Positions 8,523 through 19,488 of a stretch of DNA of 64,000 nt are shown piece by piece (the stretch's first letter is position 1; the number at the start of each line of letters is the position of its first letter). The DNA is from UBA2231 sp964415175 (lineage in GTDB: Bacteria > Elusimicrobiota > Elusimicrobia > Elusimicrobiales > UBA9959), in contig CAYPYG010000012.1 in the NCBI GenBank assembly GCA_964415175.1, positions 12,376 to 76,375 of the forward strand. Direction: 5' to 3'. The notes under the pieces were generated by a model. That model was not told the DNA's origin and searched no databases. It saw only the letters and a program-made list of their open reading frames with translations. The translations under genes and the position numbers were made by a program.

Positions 8523-9026
8523 ATGAGCAGGGCATTCGTGAAGAACGAGGGCGAGAGCGCGCCTCTCGAACCGGTCGAGCGTCGTCCGAGCGGCCGGCCC
8601 AACTACGTCACGGCCGGCGGGCTCAGGGCGCTGGAGGTCAAAGTGGCCGGGCTCGCCCGTCGGCGCGACGAACTGATGGCCGAGCGGGGCGACGCGGAGA
8701 GGGCGCTTGAACTGAGGCAGGCCGAACTGGACCTGCTCTATTACGAGGGCCAGGTCAAGCGCGCGATACTCGTGGACAACCGCGGCGCCTCTTTCCCGGA
8801 CGTGCGCTTCGGCGCGCGCGTAAAGGTGAGGGAAGAGAACGGGACGCTGTCGGATTACGGCATAGTCGGCGAGGACGAGGCCGACGCCCCGGCGGGCCTG
8901 ATAAACTGGGCTTCGCCGCTGGCCGCGGCGCTGCTGGGCTCGAAGGCCGGCGACAGGGTCACCTGGAAGCGCCGCGCCGGGGCCGTGACGCTGGAAGTGG
9001 TTTCGGTGGGGTATCCCGGGGACTGA
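8523..9026 (+). CDS. GreA/GreB-family transcription factor
   Basis: A 167-residue protein resembling GreB: it opens MSRAFVKNEGE, followed by SGRPNYVTAGGLRALE, a coiled-coil (about 40-75) and a C-terminal FKBP-like domain with GARVKVREENGTLSDYGIVG and the Gre ending pattern. Gre factors enter the RNA polymerase secondary channel and rescue backtracked complexes. ATG 8523 has a G-rich Shine-Dalgarno (AGGGGGG) and the family start. An in-frame ATG at 8478 sits 5 bases after TACAAT (8467-8472) and would add 15 residues as a leaderless start; I consider it less likely. The coiled-coil tip lacks an obvious acidic pair, so cleavage activity is uncertain. Confidence 0.8.
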   Translation: MSRAFVKNEGESAPLEPVERRPSGRPNYVTAGGLRALEVKVAGLARRRDELMAERGDAERALELRQAELDLLYYEGQVKRAILVDNRGASFPDVRFGARVKVREENGTLSDYGIVGEDEADAPAGLINWASPLAAALLGSKAGDRVTWKRRAGAVTLEVVSVGYPGD

Positions 9027-9028
9027 GC

Positions 9029-9445
9029 TTATTCGTCGAAGCCGCCGCGCCGCTCCCGCTTAAGGCCGGAGCGGCGCTTCTTTTCGTCCAGCCTGCGCAG
9101 CTTCGACCCGTAGCTCGGCCTGGTCGCGCGGCGTTTTTTAGGCGGGCGCAGGGCGGCCGCTATCAGCGAATCGAGCCTGGCGCGCGCCGCGCGGCGGTTC
9201 TGCTCCTGGTTGCGGTGCTCGCTGGCCTCGATGAGCACCTCTCCTTCGCCGGTGAGGCGCGAGCCCGCCAGCGCCTTGAGCCTCTCCGCCGCCCAATGCG
9301 GCAGGCCGGAGAGCGCCGGTGAGAAGCGCAGCTGCACGGCCGTGGCCACCTTGTTGACGTTCTGGCCGCCGTGCCCGCCGCTGCGTATGAAGCGTTCCTC
9401 GATGGAGCCCGGGTTCACCCGGAAACCGCGCTTTCCGCCTTCCAT
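9029..9445 (-). CDS. arfB: peptidyl-tRNA hydrolase ArfB (ribosome rescue)
   Basis: A 138-residue class-I release-factor-like hydrolase. It carries the catalytic GGQ (residues 26-28, SGGHGGQNVNKVATAV) and the basic C-terminal tail (KKRRATRPSYGSKLRRLDEKKRRSG) that enters the empty mRNA channel of stalled ribosomes. Length matches ArfB/YaeJ rather than full release factors. Convergent with the Gre gene (2-base gap) and divergent from the 9468 gene, whose start region it shares. Confidence 0.92.
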   Translation of the reverse strand: MEGGKRGFRVNPGSIEERFIRSGGHGGQNVNKVATAVQLRFSPALSGLPHWAAERLKALAGSRLTGEGEVLIEASEHRNQEQNRRAARARLDSLIAAALRPPKKRRATRPSYGSKLRRLDEKKRRSGLKRERRGGFDE

Positions 9446-9467
9446 GCCAAAATATTATCATATAGCC

Positions 9468-9758
9468 GTGGACATTGAGAGGGCCTTCAACCTGGCCGAG
9501 GCGGTCCTGTGGTTCGCGGCGGGGCTGACGCTGGCCGGGGCGCGGAACGGCGAGCCGTTCTCGCGGATGAAGGGCCTGACGGCCGCGGCGGCCGCGCTCT
9601 TCGTCCTGTTCGGTCTCAGCGACCTGGCCGAACTGCGGACCGGGGCCTGGTGGGCGCCGGCCTGGCTGCTGGCCTGGAAGACCGCGAACGGCCTGGCGCT
9701 GCTTTTCTGCTCGTGGCGGATGTGCCGCCTTTTAAAAAGAGGACGGGAGGGAAAATGA
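9468..9758 (+). CDS. small membrane protein, function unknown
   Basis: About 96 residues with three predicted hydrophobic helices (LAEAVLWFAAGLTLAG, TAAAAALFVLFGLSDLA, LLAWKTANGLALLFCSW) and a basic tail. I recognise no family. I start it at GTG 9468 because TATCAT at 9456-9461 ends 6 bases before, the same arrangement as at other leaderless-looking genes here; ATG 9444 in the same frame is the alternative. Its stop overlaps the next start (ATGA). Confidence 0.55.
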   Translation: MDIERAFNLAEAVLWFAAGLTLAGARNGEPFSRMKGLTAAAAALFVLFGLSDLAELRTGAWWAPAWLLAWKTANGLALLFCSWRMCRLLKRGREGK

Positions 9759-10087
9759 TCAAGGACACTCTGGCGAGGATAGAATCCGCGATAGCGAAGA
9801 TCGAGGCCGGGAACTCGAAGAACAAGGCGGAGCTGGTGGCGCTGCTCAACAAGCTCAAGTCGGAGCTCGCCTCGCTCCCCCCGGAACGCATCGAGGAGGC
9901 CCGCAGCATAGGTCATTTCACCGAGGCCGCCGCCCACGAGGCCACCCGCGAAAAGTCCAGCGAGCGGCTCAGGGAACTTTCGATAGAGGGAGCGGAGCAG
10001 GCCGTGAAGGGCTTCGAGGCCACCCATCCGACGCTGGTCGGCGTCGTCAATGAGATCTGCCTGATACTGGCCAGGATGGGGATATGA
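9755..10087 (+). CDS. small helical protein (DUF4404-like?)
   Basis: A 110-residue, mostly helical cytoplasmic protein; the first 40 residues look like a coiled-coil (IESAIAKIEAGNSKNKAELV). The pattern resembles DUF4404 proteins, but the match is weak. Translationally coupled on both sides: it overlaps the upstream stop and the lipocalin start by 4 bases. GGGAGG lies just upstream of the ATG. Confidence 0.6.
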   Translation: MIKDTLARIESAIAKIEAGNSKNKAELVALLNKLKSELASLPPERIEEARSIGHFTEAAAHEATREKSSERLRELSIEGAEQAVKGFEATHPTLVGVVNEICLILARMGI

Positions 10088-10593
10088 GGCGGCTCCTGGC
10101 CGCGCTGGCCCTGGCGCTCTGCGGCTGCGCGGTGAAGGTCCCGGAAGGGATAAAGCCCGTCGAGGGCTTCGAGCTGGACCGTTATCTCGGCGAATGGTAC
10201 GAGATAGCCCGGCTGGACCACCGGTTCGAGCGCGGCCTGTCGAAGGTCACGGCCGAGTATTCCATGCGCGCCGACGGCGGCGTGCGCGTGCTCAACCGCG
10301 GCTATTCCGCGGAGAAGGGCGGCTGGAAGGAGGCCGAAGGGCGGGCCTATTTCACCGGCGACCCGTCCGTCGGCGGCCTGAAGGTCTCTTTCTTCGGCCC
10401 TTTTTACGGCGGCTACAATATCATAGAACTGGACCGGGAGAATTACGCCTGGGCCCTGGTCTGCGGCCCGGACCGCTCCTATCTCTGGATACTCGCCCGG
10501 ACCCCGGAGCTGGCCCCGGAGACGCTGGAAAAGCTCAAGGCCCGCGCCGCGGAGCTGGGCTTTCCCGTCCCGGAGCTGATCTTTCCGGGCTGA
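10084..10593 (+). CDS. blc: outer-membrane lipocalin (Blc-like lipoprotein)
   Basis: A 169-residue bacterial lipocalin. The signal peptide ends in a lipobox (LCGC, lipidated Cys15). The lipocalin signature follows (LDRYLGEWYEIARLDHRFERG), then VRVLNRGY and the third conserved region SYLWILARTPE. Such proteins bind fatty acids or lysophospholipids at the outer membrane, implying a Gram-negative envelope. Last gene of a three-gene coupled operon; a strong terminator follows. Confidence 0.92.
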   Translation: MRRLLAALALALCGCAVKVPEGIKPVEGFELDRYLGEWYEIARLDHRFERGLSKVTAEYSMRADGGVRVLNRGYSAEKGGWKEAEGRAYFTGDPSVGGLKVSFFGPFYGGYNIIELDRENYAWALVCGPDRSYLWILARTPELAPETLEKLKARAAELGFPVPELIFPG

Positions 10594-10603
10594 GGTCCGG
10601 CGC

Positions 10604-10642
10604 AAAAAAAAAGACGGCCGGGGAGACCCGGCCGTCTTTTTT
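10604..10642. terminator. bidirectional intrinsic terminator
   Basis: Ten-base stem GACGGCCGGG / CCCGGCCGTC (10613-10622, 10627-10636) with GAGA loop, flanked by an A tract on the left and T6 on the right. Serves the lipocalin operon (+) and the convergent small gene (-). Confidence 0.9.
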
Positions 10643-10658
10643 CCGGAGGCGCGCGTCC

Positions 10659-10976
10659 TTATTTGAGCGCGGCTTTGCCGATATGCTTCCAGGCGTCCTT
10701 CAGTTCTCCCTTCATGCGCCTGAGCTCGGAGGCGCTGGCCTGTCCCACGCGCTCGTAGCGGCGGGTCACGTCGTCTACGACCTTCTCGTAGGTCTCTTTG
10801 TTGAGTTCCTTGAGCTTTTCGGCCTTCTCCAGCACTTCGCCCTTCATCTTCAGCGTCCAGCCGGCGATGAGCTTGCGGTTCTTCTCGCCGCGCTTGCCGG
10901 TGAGAAAGTAGGCGCCGAGCGCGGCCAGGGCCGCTATGCCCACTCCGGTGGTTATAGCTTTGGTCGATCTTTTCAT
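10659..10976 (-). CDS. YtxH-like small membrane-anchored protein
   Basis: A 105-residue protein with an N-terminal hydrophobic helix (TTGVGIAALAALGAYFLTG) followed by a charged helical tail, the layout of YtxH-domain envelope stress proteins. The basic FLTGKRGEKNRK just after the helix is typical. Family placement is by layout only. Single gene ending at the shared terminator; divergent from nfeD. Confidence 0.6.
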   Translation of the reverse strand: MKRSTKAITTGVGIAALAALGAYFLTGKRGEKNRKLIAGWTLKMKGEVLEKAEKLKELNKETYEKVVDDVTRRYERVGQASASELRRMKGELKDAWKHIGKAALK

Positions 10977-11071
10977 GTCAGTACCCCTCTTCTTTCCTTT
11001 TATCCTTTTCGCCGCGCAGGAATGGTACTAAATCGGCGCCGGGCCTGTCATCCCGCGTGCCGTTCAAAAGG

Positions 11072-11077
11072 TATAAT
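11072..11077 (+). promoter_or_regulatory. -10 box, leaderless promoter of nfeD-like gene
   Basis: Perfect TATAAT ending 6 bases before the ATG at 11084, with no Shine-Dalgarno, so transcription should start at or next to the start codon. Confidence 0.5.
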
Positions 11078-11083
11078 TACCGT

Positions 11084-12430
11084 ATGATGAAAAAGACGGC
11101 GTTCATACTGGCGGTATCGCTTTTCTCCCCGCTGCACGCGGCCCGGACCGGCGGGCCGGCCGCGGCGAAGGACTACAAGGTCTCTTCCGTGACCGTGGCC
11201 CCCTATTCCGGCCCGATAACCCCGGTGGCCGCGGAGTTCCTGGGCGACGCGGTGAGGCGCCTCAACGCCGAGGGCGGCGCCGACATGCTGGTCATAGCGC
11301 TCGACACGCCCGGCGGACTGGACGCCTCGATGCGCGAGATAATAAAGGAGATGCTGGCCTCGAAGAAACCGGTCGCCGTCTACGTTTCGCCGCAGGGCGC
11401 GCGCGCGGCCTCCGCCGGCGTCTTCATCGCCATGGCCTCGCCGCTGGTGGCGATGGCGCCCGGCACCAATATCGGCGCGGCCCACCCGGTCATGCTGGGC
11501 TCCGTGCCCACGCCCGCCGATCTCCAGGACAAGGAAGGCAAAAAGAAGAAGAGCAGCCCTATGGAGGACAAGGTCCTCAACGACGCCTCCGCCTACATCA
11601 AGTCCATCACGCAGAAGACCGGCCGCAACGTGAAGTGGTCCGTGGACGCGGTCAAGAAGAGCGACTCCATCTCCGCCGAGGAGGCCGTCAAGGCCGGCGT
11701 GGCCGATTTCATGGCGAAGGACCTCGACGAACTTCTGGCGAAGGCCGACGGCTTCCGGGCCGGGGAGTTCGGGCGGCTGGCGGTGAAGAACCCTTCGATC
11801 TCCCGTTTCGAGCCGACCAGGCGGCAGACGTTCCTGGCCGCGGTCACCGATCCCAATATCGCGATGATACTCATGAGCCTGGGCGCCGCGGGCCTCTTCA
11901 TCGAACTTTACAACCCGGGCCTGATACTGCCGGGCGTCGTCGGCGGCATCTCGATGCTGCTGGCTTTCTACTCGTTCCAGACGCTGTCGGCCAGTTTCGC
12001 CGGCGTGGCGCTGATCCTGCTGGCTTTCGTCTTCTTCGTCGCGGAGATAAAGGTGATGAGCTACGGCCTGCTCACCGTCGGCGGCGTCATTTCCATGACG
12101 CTGGGTTCGCTGATGCTGTTCAGGCAGCCGTCGCTGGGAGGTCTGTCGATATCCATGGAAACCATACTCGCCAACGTGATAGGCGTCGTCGCGGTGACCG
12201 CGCTGCTCGCCTGGATAGTGATAAAGGCCCAGATGCGCAAGGTCGTCACCGGCATAGAGAGCCTGGAGGGCAAAAAGGCGCTGGCCAAAACGGCGCTCGC
12301 GCCCAAGGGCAAGGTGCTGGTCGAAGGCGAGCTCTGGGACGCCAAACTGGCGTCCGGCTCCGCCGAAGCGGGGGCGGAACTGGTCGTGGAGAAGGTCGAC
12401 GGCTTCCGCATAACGGTCCGCAGGCCCTGA
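11084..12430 (+). CDS. nfeD: NfeD-like membrane-bound serine protease
   Basis: A 448-residue long-form NfeD. After a signal sequence comes a ClpP/crotonase-like protease domain (LVIALDTPGGLDASM, then QGARAASAGVFIAMAS with likely nucleophile Ser110, and GTNIGAAHPV), three or more membrane helices (about 265-380) and a C-terminal OB-fold domain (GKVLVEGELWDAKL). Long NfeD proteins act with stomatin-like partners in membrane protein quality control; no stomatin gene is adjacent. The catalytic Lys is likely in the KTGRNVKW region but I cannot fix it. Leaderless start as above. Confidence 0.88.
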   Translation: MMKKTAFILAVSLFSPLHAARTGGPAAAKDYKVSSVTVAPYSGPITPVAAEFLGDAVRRLNAEGGADMLVIALDTPGGLDASMREIIKEMLASKKPVAVYVSPQGARAASAGVFIAMASPLVAMAPGTNIGAAHPVMLGSVPTPADLQDKEGKKKKSSPMEDKVLNDASAYIKSITQKTGRNVKWSVDAVKKSDSISAEEAVKAGVADFMAKDLDELLAKADGFRAGEFGRLAVKNPSISRFEPTRRQTFLAAVTDPNIAMILMSLGAAGLFIELYNPGLILPGVVGGISMLLAFYSFQTLSASFAGVALILLAFVFFVAEIKVMSYGLLTVGGVISMTLGSLMLFRQPSLGGLSISMETILANVIGVVAVTALLAWIVIKAQMRKVVTGIESLEGKKALAKTALAPKGKVLVEGELWDAKLASGSAEAGAELVVEKVDGFRITVRRP

Positions 12431-12458
12431 CGCCTCCGACGGGGCGCGCGGGGGGAAA

Positions 12459-12488
12459 TTGAAAACCCCGCCCCCGTTGTGTCATAAT
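12459..12488 (+). promoter_or_regulatory. promoter of clpC
   Basis: TTGAAA at 12459-12464, 18-base spacer, CATAAT at 12483-12488. It gives a leader of about 80 bases that contains a terminator-like hairpin. Confidence 0.45.
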
Positions 12489-12504
12489 ATCATATAGATT
12501 CAAT

Positions 12505-12538
12505 CCCGGCCCCCTGTTCGCGGGGCGGCCGGGTTTTT
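12505..12538 (+). terminator. terminator-like hairpin in the clpC leader (possible attenuator)
   Basis: CCCGGCC (12505-12511) pairs with GGCCGGG (12527-12533), extended inward by C/G pairs, then TTTTT. It lies after the clpC promoter and before its start, so it would end transcripts early unless read through. It could also be the terminator of nfeD. Confidence 0.5.
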
Positions 12539-12575
12539 ACGGATTTCGCTTTTCATCCGACGAAGGAGACCGCCC

Positions 12576-15068
<2,493 letters not shown>

Positions 15069-15077
15069 CGCCGGCGG

Positions 15078-16067
15078 ATGAAGAAGAAGGCCGCAGCCGC
15101 CCTGGTCCTCCTGGCCGCCGCCATGTGGGGCCTTTACCTGCTGGGCGGCCTGGCCGCGGCCCGCGTCGCCGGGACCGTCTCCGCTCCGCCCGAGGCCTCG
15201 CAGGCCGACAGCCCGGAAGCGCCGCTGAGCGACCTGGAGTGGGACGCGATGGTGCTGGCCCTTTCCAAGGCCGCGCTGGCCTACCCCGGCCGCGTCGGCA
15301 TCTGCCTCAAGGACCTGCGCACCGGCCGGACCTGGTCGTATCAGCCGGACCGCCTCTTCCCTTCCGCCAGCCTCATAAAAGTCCCGATCATGGTGGCCGT
15401 TTTCGACAAGATCGTCCGCGGCGAACTGTCGCTGGACACCCGCATCCGCCTGACGGGCAAGGACCGGCGCGGCGGCTCCGGCTCGCTGAAGTGGGCCCGC
15501 GAAGGGACCGCTCTCAGCGTCATGGAGCTGCTTTACCGGATGATCACGGAGAGCGACAACACCGCCGCGCAGATGATCATCGATCACGTCGGCTATTCCT
15601 ACCTGGAGCTCGCTTTCCGCAGGATAGGGCTGGTCTACACCAACATCACGCCCGAGGGCATGAGCCTGAGCTCCGGCCGCGTGGCGCGCGAGAACTACAC
15701 CACGCCGCGGGAGATGGCGCTGCTGGTGGACAGGCTCTACGCCGGGGCGATGATAGACCGCGATTCAAGCCAGCTGATGCTGGACCTGATGAAGCACAAC
15801 AAGGGCCGCACCCGTCTGCGCAAGGGCCTGCCGATAGGCTGGGAGATAGGGCATAAGACCGGGCTGCTGCGCCGTTCCTGCCACGACGTCGGGGTGGTGT
15901 TCTCTCCGAGGGGGGATTATATAATCGCGGTGCTTACGGGCGACGTGCCCAGCTACGCCAGCGCCAAGCGTTTCATCGCCCGGATGGCCAGGCTGACCTA
16001 CGGCTACTACAATATCGACGCGGCCTACGCCCAGTCAGGGCGTTCCCGTAACTCCAACGCTATCTGA
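15078..16067 (+). CDS. class A beta-lactamase-like serine hydrolase
   Basis: A 329-residue penicillin-recognising hydrolase. An N-terminal hydrophobic segment (residues 5-33) exports or anchors it. Motifs: SxxK at 98-101 (SASLIK), SDN at 159-161 and KTG at 260-262 (GHKTG). The class A layout is clear, but I cannot place the deacylating Glu with certainty, so it could be a beta-lactamase or a cell-wall D,D-peptidase. Starts 9 bases after clpC. Its 3' end overlaps the convergent gene by 33 bases. Confidence 0.8.
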   Translation: MKKKAAAALVLLAAAMWGLYLLGGLAAARVAGTVSAPPEASQADSPEAPLSDLEWDAMVLALSKAALAYPGRVGICLKDLRTGRTWSYQPDRLFPSASLIKVPIMVAVFDKIVRGELSLDTRIRLTGKDRRGGSGSLKWAREGTALSVMELLYRMITESDNTAAQMIIDHVGYSYLELAFRRIGLVYTNITPEGMSLSSGRVARENYTTPREMALLVDRLYAGAMIDRDSSQLMLDLMKHNKGRTRLRKGLPIGWEIGHKTGLLRRSCHDVGVVFSPRGDYIIAVLTGDVPSYASAKRFIARMARLTYGYYNIDAAYAQSGRSRNSNAI

Positions 16068-17045
16068 CCCGGGCCGCCGGCCCGCCGGGACCGCCGTGGA
16101 TGCGGCGGGGACGGCGGGCTTCTTTTCGTGCCGGACGAACCAGACCAGGTCGGCGAGCGGAGAGGGGGCCGCGCCGAACTCCTCCAGCTTCTCCAGGTCC
16201 TCGGTGTAGACGGACAAATGCCCGAGCCCGGGCATCCTGACCCGGACCGACCAGGGAATGCCGGCGTTGTACATGACGTGGCCGTTGCCGGCTATGACCA
16301 GCAGCGCGTGTCCCTTGTGCCGCTTCATGGCTTTCACGGCGCTGTCGGCCATCCCTTCGTTCCAGGCCGCCATCGAGAGCAGGTAGTTGTCCCAGGTGAT
16401 GACCTTCGCCATCGGGTTGTCGCCGTGCCCGCCGTAGGTGGAGCGCAGGTAGGCGAGGTAGAGCGGATCGCGGTTCACCTCCACTTTCTCCGGGAGGAAC
16501 TTTTTTTCTTCCGGTGAAAGCGCGCCGAGGCCGCCGCGCGCGATCTTCTTTATCACCGCGCGCGGGACGTTCAGCGCCGCCGCCTTCAATTTATTCTCCC
16601 TTATATGATCGAACAGCGGCTTGTAGAGGCCGAAGTCGAAACCCCATTCCTTCGCCCAGTCCGCTTTTTCCAGGAATTCCTTTTCGGTGAGTTTCCCGGC
16701 GGCGTAGCGGTCCAGCACCGGCTGCAGCCCGGAGTTGAGCATCTCGAAGCCGACTATCACTTTGTTCTTTTTGGCGAAGGCCAGGATCTTGAGCGCTTCC
16801 AGCTGCGCCAGGTGCGCGAATTTCTGGTCGTGCGATTCTCCCACGTAAACCGCGTCGCTTCCGGCGATCCTGTCGGCGAAGGCCTCCGTCCTGAGGCGCG
16901 TCCCGGCGGCGGGGTCGAACACCGCGAAGCCCGGTCTCTCCTCGAAGGTCGGCGGTCCGTCGAGCGAAGGATACCCGGTTCCCAGGGCGGGCAGCGGGGC
17001 CGCGCCGGAGATGAAAGAGAGGAGAAGGATCGCGTTGGTCGTCAT
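16035..17045 (-). CDS. ChaN-like (haem/iron-linked) secreted protein
   Basis: A 336-residue protein with a signal peptide (TTNAILLLSFISGAAPLPALG) and the ChaN/DUF399 pattern: DAVYVGESHDQKFAHLAQLEAL, VIVGFEMLN, and later HALLVIAGNGHVMYNAGIP. Family members bind haem or are tied to iron uptake. I choose ATG 17045 because TATAAT (17057-17052) ends exactly 6 bases upstream, as at other leaderless genes; an in-frame extension to 17126 would have no signal peptide. Convergent overlap with the hydrolase gene. Confidence 0.75.
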   Translation of the reverse strand: MTTNAILLLSFISGAAPLPALGTGYPSLDGPPTFEERPGFAVFDPAAGTRLRTEAFADRIAGSDAVYVGESHDQKFAHLAQLEALKILAFAKKNKVIVGFEMLNSGLQPVLDRYAAGKLTEKEFLEKADWAKEWGFDFGLYKPLFDHIRENKLKAAALNVPRAVIKKIARGGLGALSPEEKKFLPEKVEVNRDPLYLAYLRSTYGGHGDNPMAKVITWDNYLLSMAAWNEGMADSAVKAMKRHKGHALLVIAGNGHVMYNAGIPWSVRVRMPGLGHLSVYTEDLEKLEEFGAAPSPLADLVWFVRHEKKPAVPAASTAVPAGRRPGSDSVGVTGTP

Positions 17046-17051
17046 CCAAGG

Positions 17052-17057
17052 ATTATA
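17052..17057 (-). promoter_or_regulatory. -10 box, leaderless promoter of ChaN-like gene
   Basis: Perfect TATAAT on the minus strand (17057 to 17052), 6 bases before ATG 17045, with no ribosome binding site. Confidence 0.5.
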
Positions 17058-17104
17058 TAAAATGCCCGCCGGAAAAATATTTCCGGAAATTCGCCGGAAA
17101 GGTA

Positions 17105-17133
17105 TTGCATTTTCCATTTTCATCATCTACAAT
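17105..17133 (+). promoter_or_regulatory. promoter of the lysine-rich mini-protein
   Basis: TTGCAT at 17105-17110, exactly 17 bases, then TACAAT at 17128-17133. A leader with AAGGAG at 17155-17160 precedes the ATG at 17172. Confidence 0.6.
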
Positions 17134-17171
17134 CTATGCGTGCCCTGATGGGCCAAGGAGAAAACTGAAAA

Positions 17172-17273
17172 ATGCCTAAAAAGAAGAAGGCCAAGAAAGT
17201 GGCCAAGAAGAAGACCGCGAAAAAGGTCGCCAAAAAGAAGGTCAAGAAGGCGAAGAAAGGGAAGCGGAAGTAA
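17172..17273 (+). CDS. 33-residue lysine-rich basic protein (histone H1-like tail)
   Basis: A tiny protein made almost wholly of Lys, Ala and Val in KKKxAKKVAKK-type repeats (19-20 of 33 residues are Lys) ending in KGKRK. It resembles histone H1-like or AlgP-type tails that bind nucleic acid. It has its own promoter, a ribosome binding site (AAGGAG, 11 bases from the ATG) and a following hairpin, so it looks like a real, well-expressed gene rather than chance. A nucleoid or ribosome-associated role is inference. Confidence 0.65.
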   Translation: MPKKKKAKKVAKKKTAKKVAKKKVKKAKKGKRK

Positions 17274-17299
17274 TTTCCGGTCCCGGAAAGATCAGTAAG

Positions 17300-17327
17300 A
17301 CGGCGCCCGCGAGGGCGCCGTCCTTGT
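17300..17327 (+). terminator. probable terminator after the lysine-rich gene
   Basis: ACGGCGCCC (17300-17308) pairs with GGGCGCCGT; the following run CCTTGTTT has few Ts, so strength is uncertain. Confidence 0.5.
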
Positions 17328-17384
17328 TTAAAGGCGCGCGTTGCCCCTCCGTCATGTCCGGTTTATTTCCCGCGCGGTATATAC

Positions 17385-17440
17385 TATAATCTCGGTTAAC
17401 ATAATATTTCAAGGGGGGTGCGACACTACGTTGTCGCACC
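17385..17440 (+). promoter_or_regulatory. recA -10 box and leader hairpin
   Basis: TATAAT at 17385-17390 with a weak -35 (TTTATT, 17 bases upstream). The leader then forms a perfect 9-base stem, GGTGCGACA (17417-17425) with TGTCGCACC (17432-17440). I see no clear LexA box of E. coli or Bacillus type; the hairpin or its repeat could be an operator. Confidence 0.4.
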
Positions 17441-17488
17441 GGTCCCGTAGGATATTCTTGACGGTAAACGCGGTCCAACGGAGGTAAC

Positions 17489-18552
<1,064 letters not shown>

Positions 18553-18553
<1 letters not shown>

Positions 18554-19449
18554 TGGCGAAGCGCCGCCCGCTGGCCGCCTCCTTCTTCCGCCATCTCTCG
18601 GCGGAGAGGGGGCTGGCCGGCAATACCTGCAAATCCTACGCCGGCGACGTGTCGGCCTGGCTGGCCTGGCTGGAGGGCCGCCGGGCCGATCCGCTCTCGG
18701 CGGGAGCCGAGGCCGTGGAAGCCTATCTGTGGCGGCTCAAGTCGCAGCTGGGGCTGAAGGCTTCCTCGATATTCCGCAAGACCGAAGCCATCCGCTCCTT
18801 CTACCGTTTCCTGCTGCTGGAGGGCAGGATAAAGAAGGACCCCACGGTCAACTTCCGCTCGCCCCGCATCGAGAGACGCATCCCGCCCTCGGTCAGCCGC
18901 GAGGACATGGAGAGGCTGCTGGATTACCCGCCCGGGGAGGATTTCGCGCTCAACCGCGCGCTGGCCGCCGCCGAACTGCTCTACGCCTGCGGCCTGCGCG
19001 TCTCGGAACTGCTGTCCCTGCGGCTGGAATCGGTCAACCTCGACCAGGGCTGGGCGAGGGTCTTCGGCAAGGGCGGAAAAGAGCGCATCGTGCCGGTGCA
19101 CGCCCGCGCGCTGGACGCGCTGCGTTCCTACATGGAACTGCGGCAGCTCAGGTTCGGCGGCATGTCCCCGGCGGGAGAACTGTTCCTCAACAAGTCCGGC
19201 GGCAAGCTCAGCCGCGTGCAGATGTGGAAGGACCTGCTGGCGCTGGGCCGTAAGGCCGGCGTGGAGGTCCCGCTGCACCCCCACCTGCTGCGCCACACCT
19301 TCGCCTCGCACCTGCTGCAGTCCGGCGCGGACCTGCGCTCGATACAGGAACTGCTCGGCCACGCCAGCCTCAATACCACGCAGATCTACACGCACGTGGA
19401 GCGCTCCGCGCTCAAAAAAGCGCATAAGCGCTTCCACCCGGAAGGCTGA
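18553..19449 (+). CDS. xerD: tyrosine recombinase XerC/XerD
   Basis: A 298-residue site-specific recombinase, probably the chromosome-dimer resolvase acting at dif with FtsK. N-terminal SAM-like domain (SFFRHLSAERGLAGNTCKSYAGD), catalytic domain with Arg in CGLRVSELL, Lys in GKGGKERIVP, HLLRHTFASHLL, GHASLNTTQIYTHV with the nucleophilic Tyr. XerC and XerD cannot be told apart from sequence alone, so the symbol is provisional. Coupled to recA. Confidence 0.88.
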
Positions 19450-19488
19450 CTTCCCTGAGCGCCGATAATAAGTAAAATATATCCGCGT

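Noticed and set aside
17417..17440. SOS (LexA) box upstream of recA
   Set aside because: The palindrome GGTGCGACA / TGTCGCACC does not match E. coli (CTG-N10-CAG) or Bacillus (CGAAC-N4-GTTCG) boxes; it may be just a leader hairpin.
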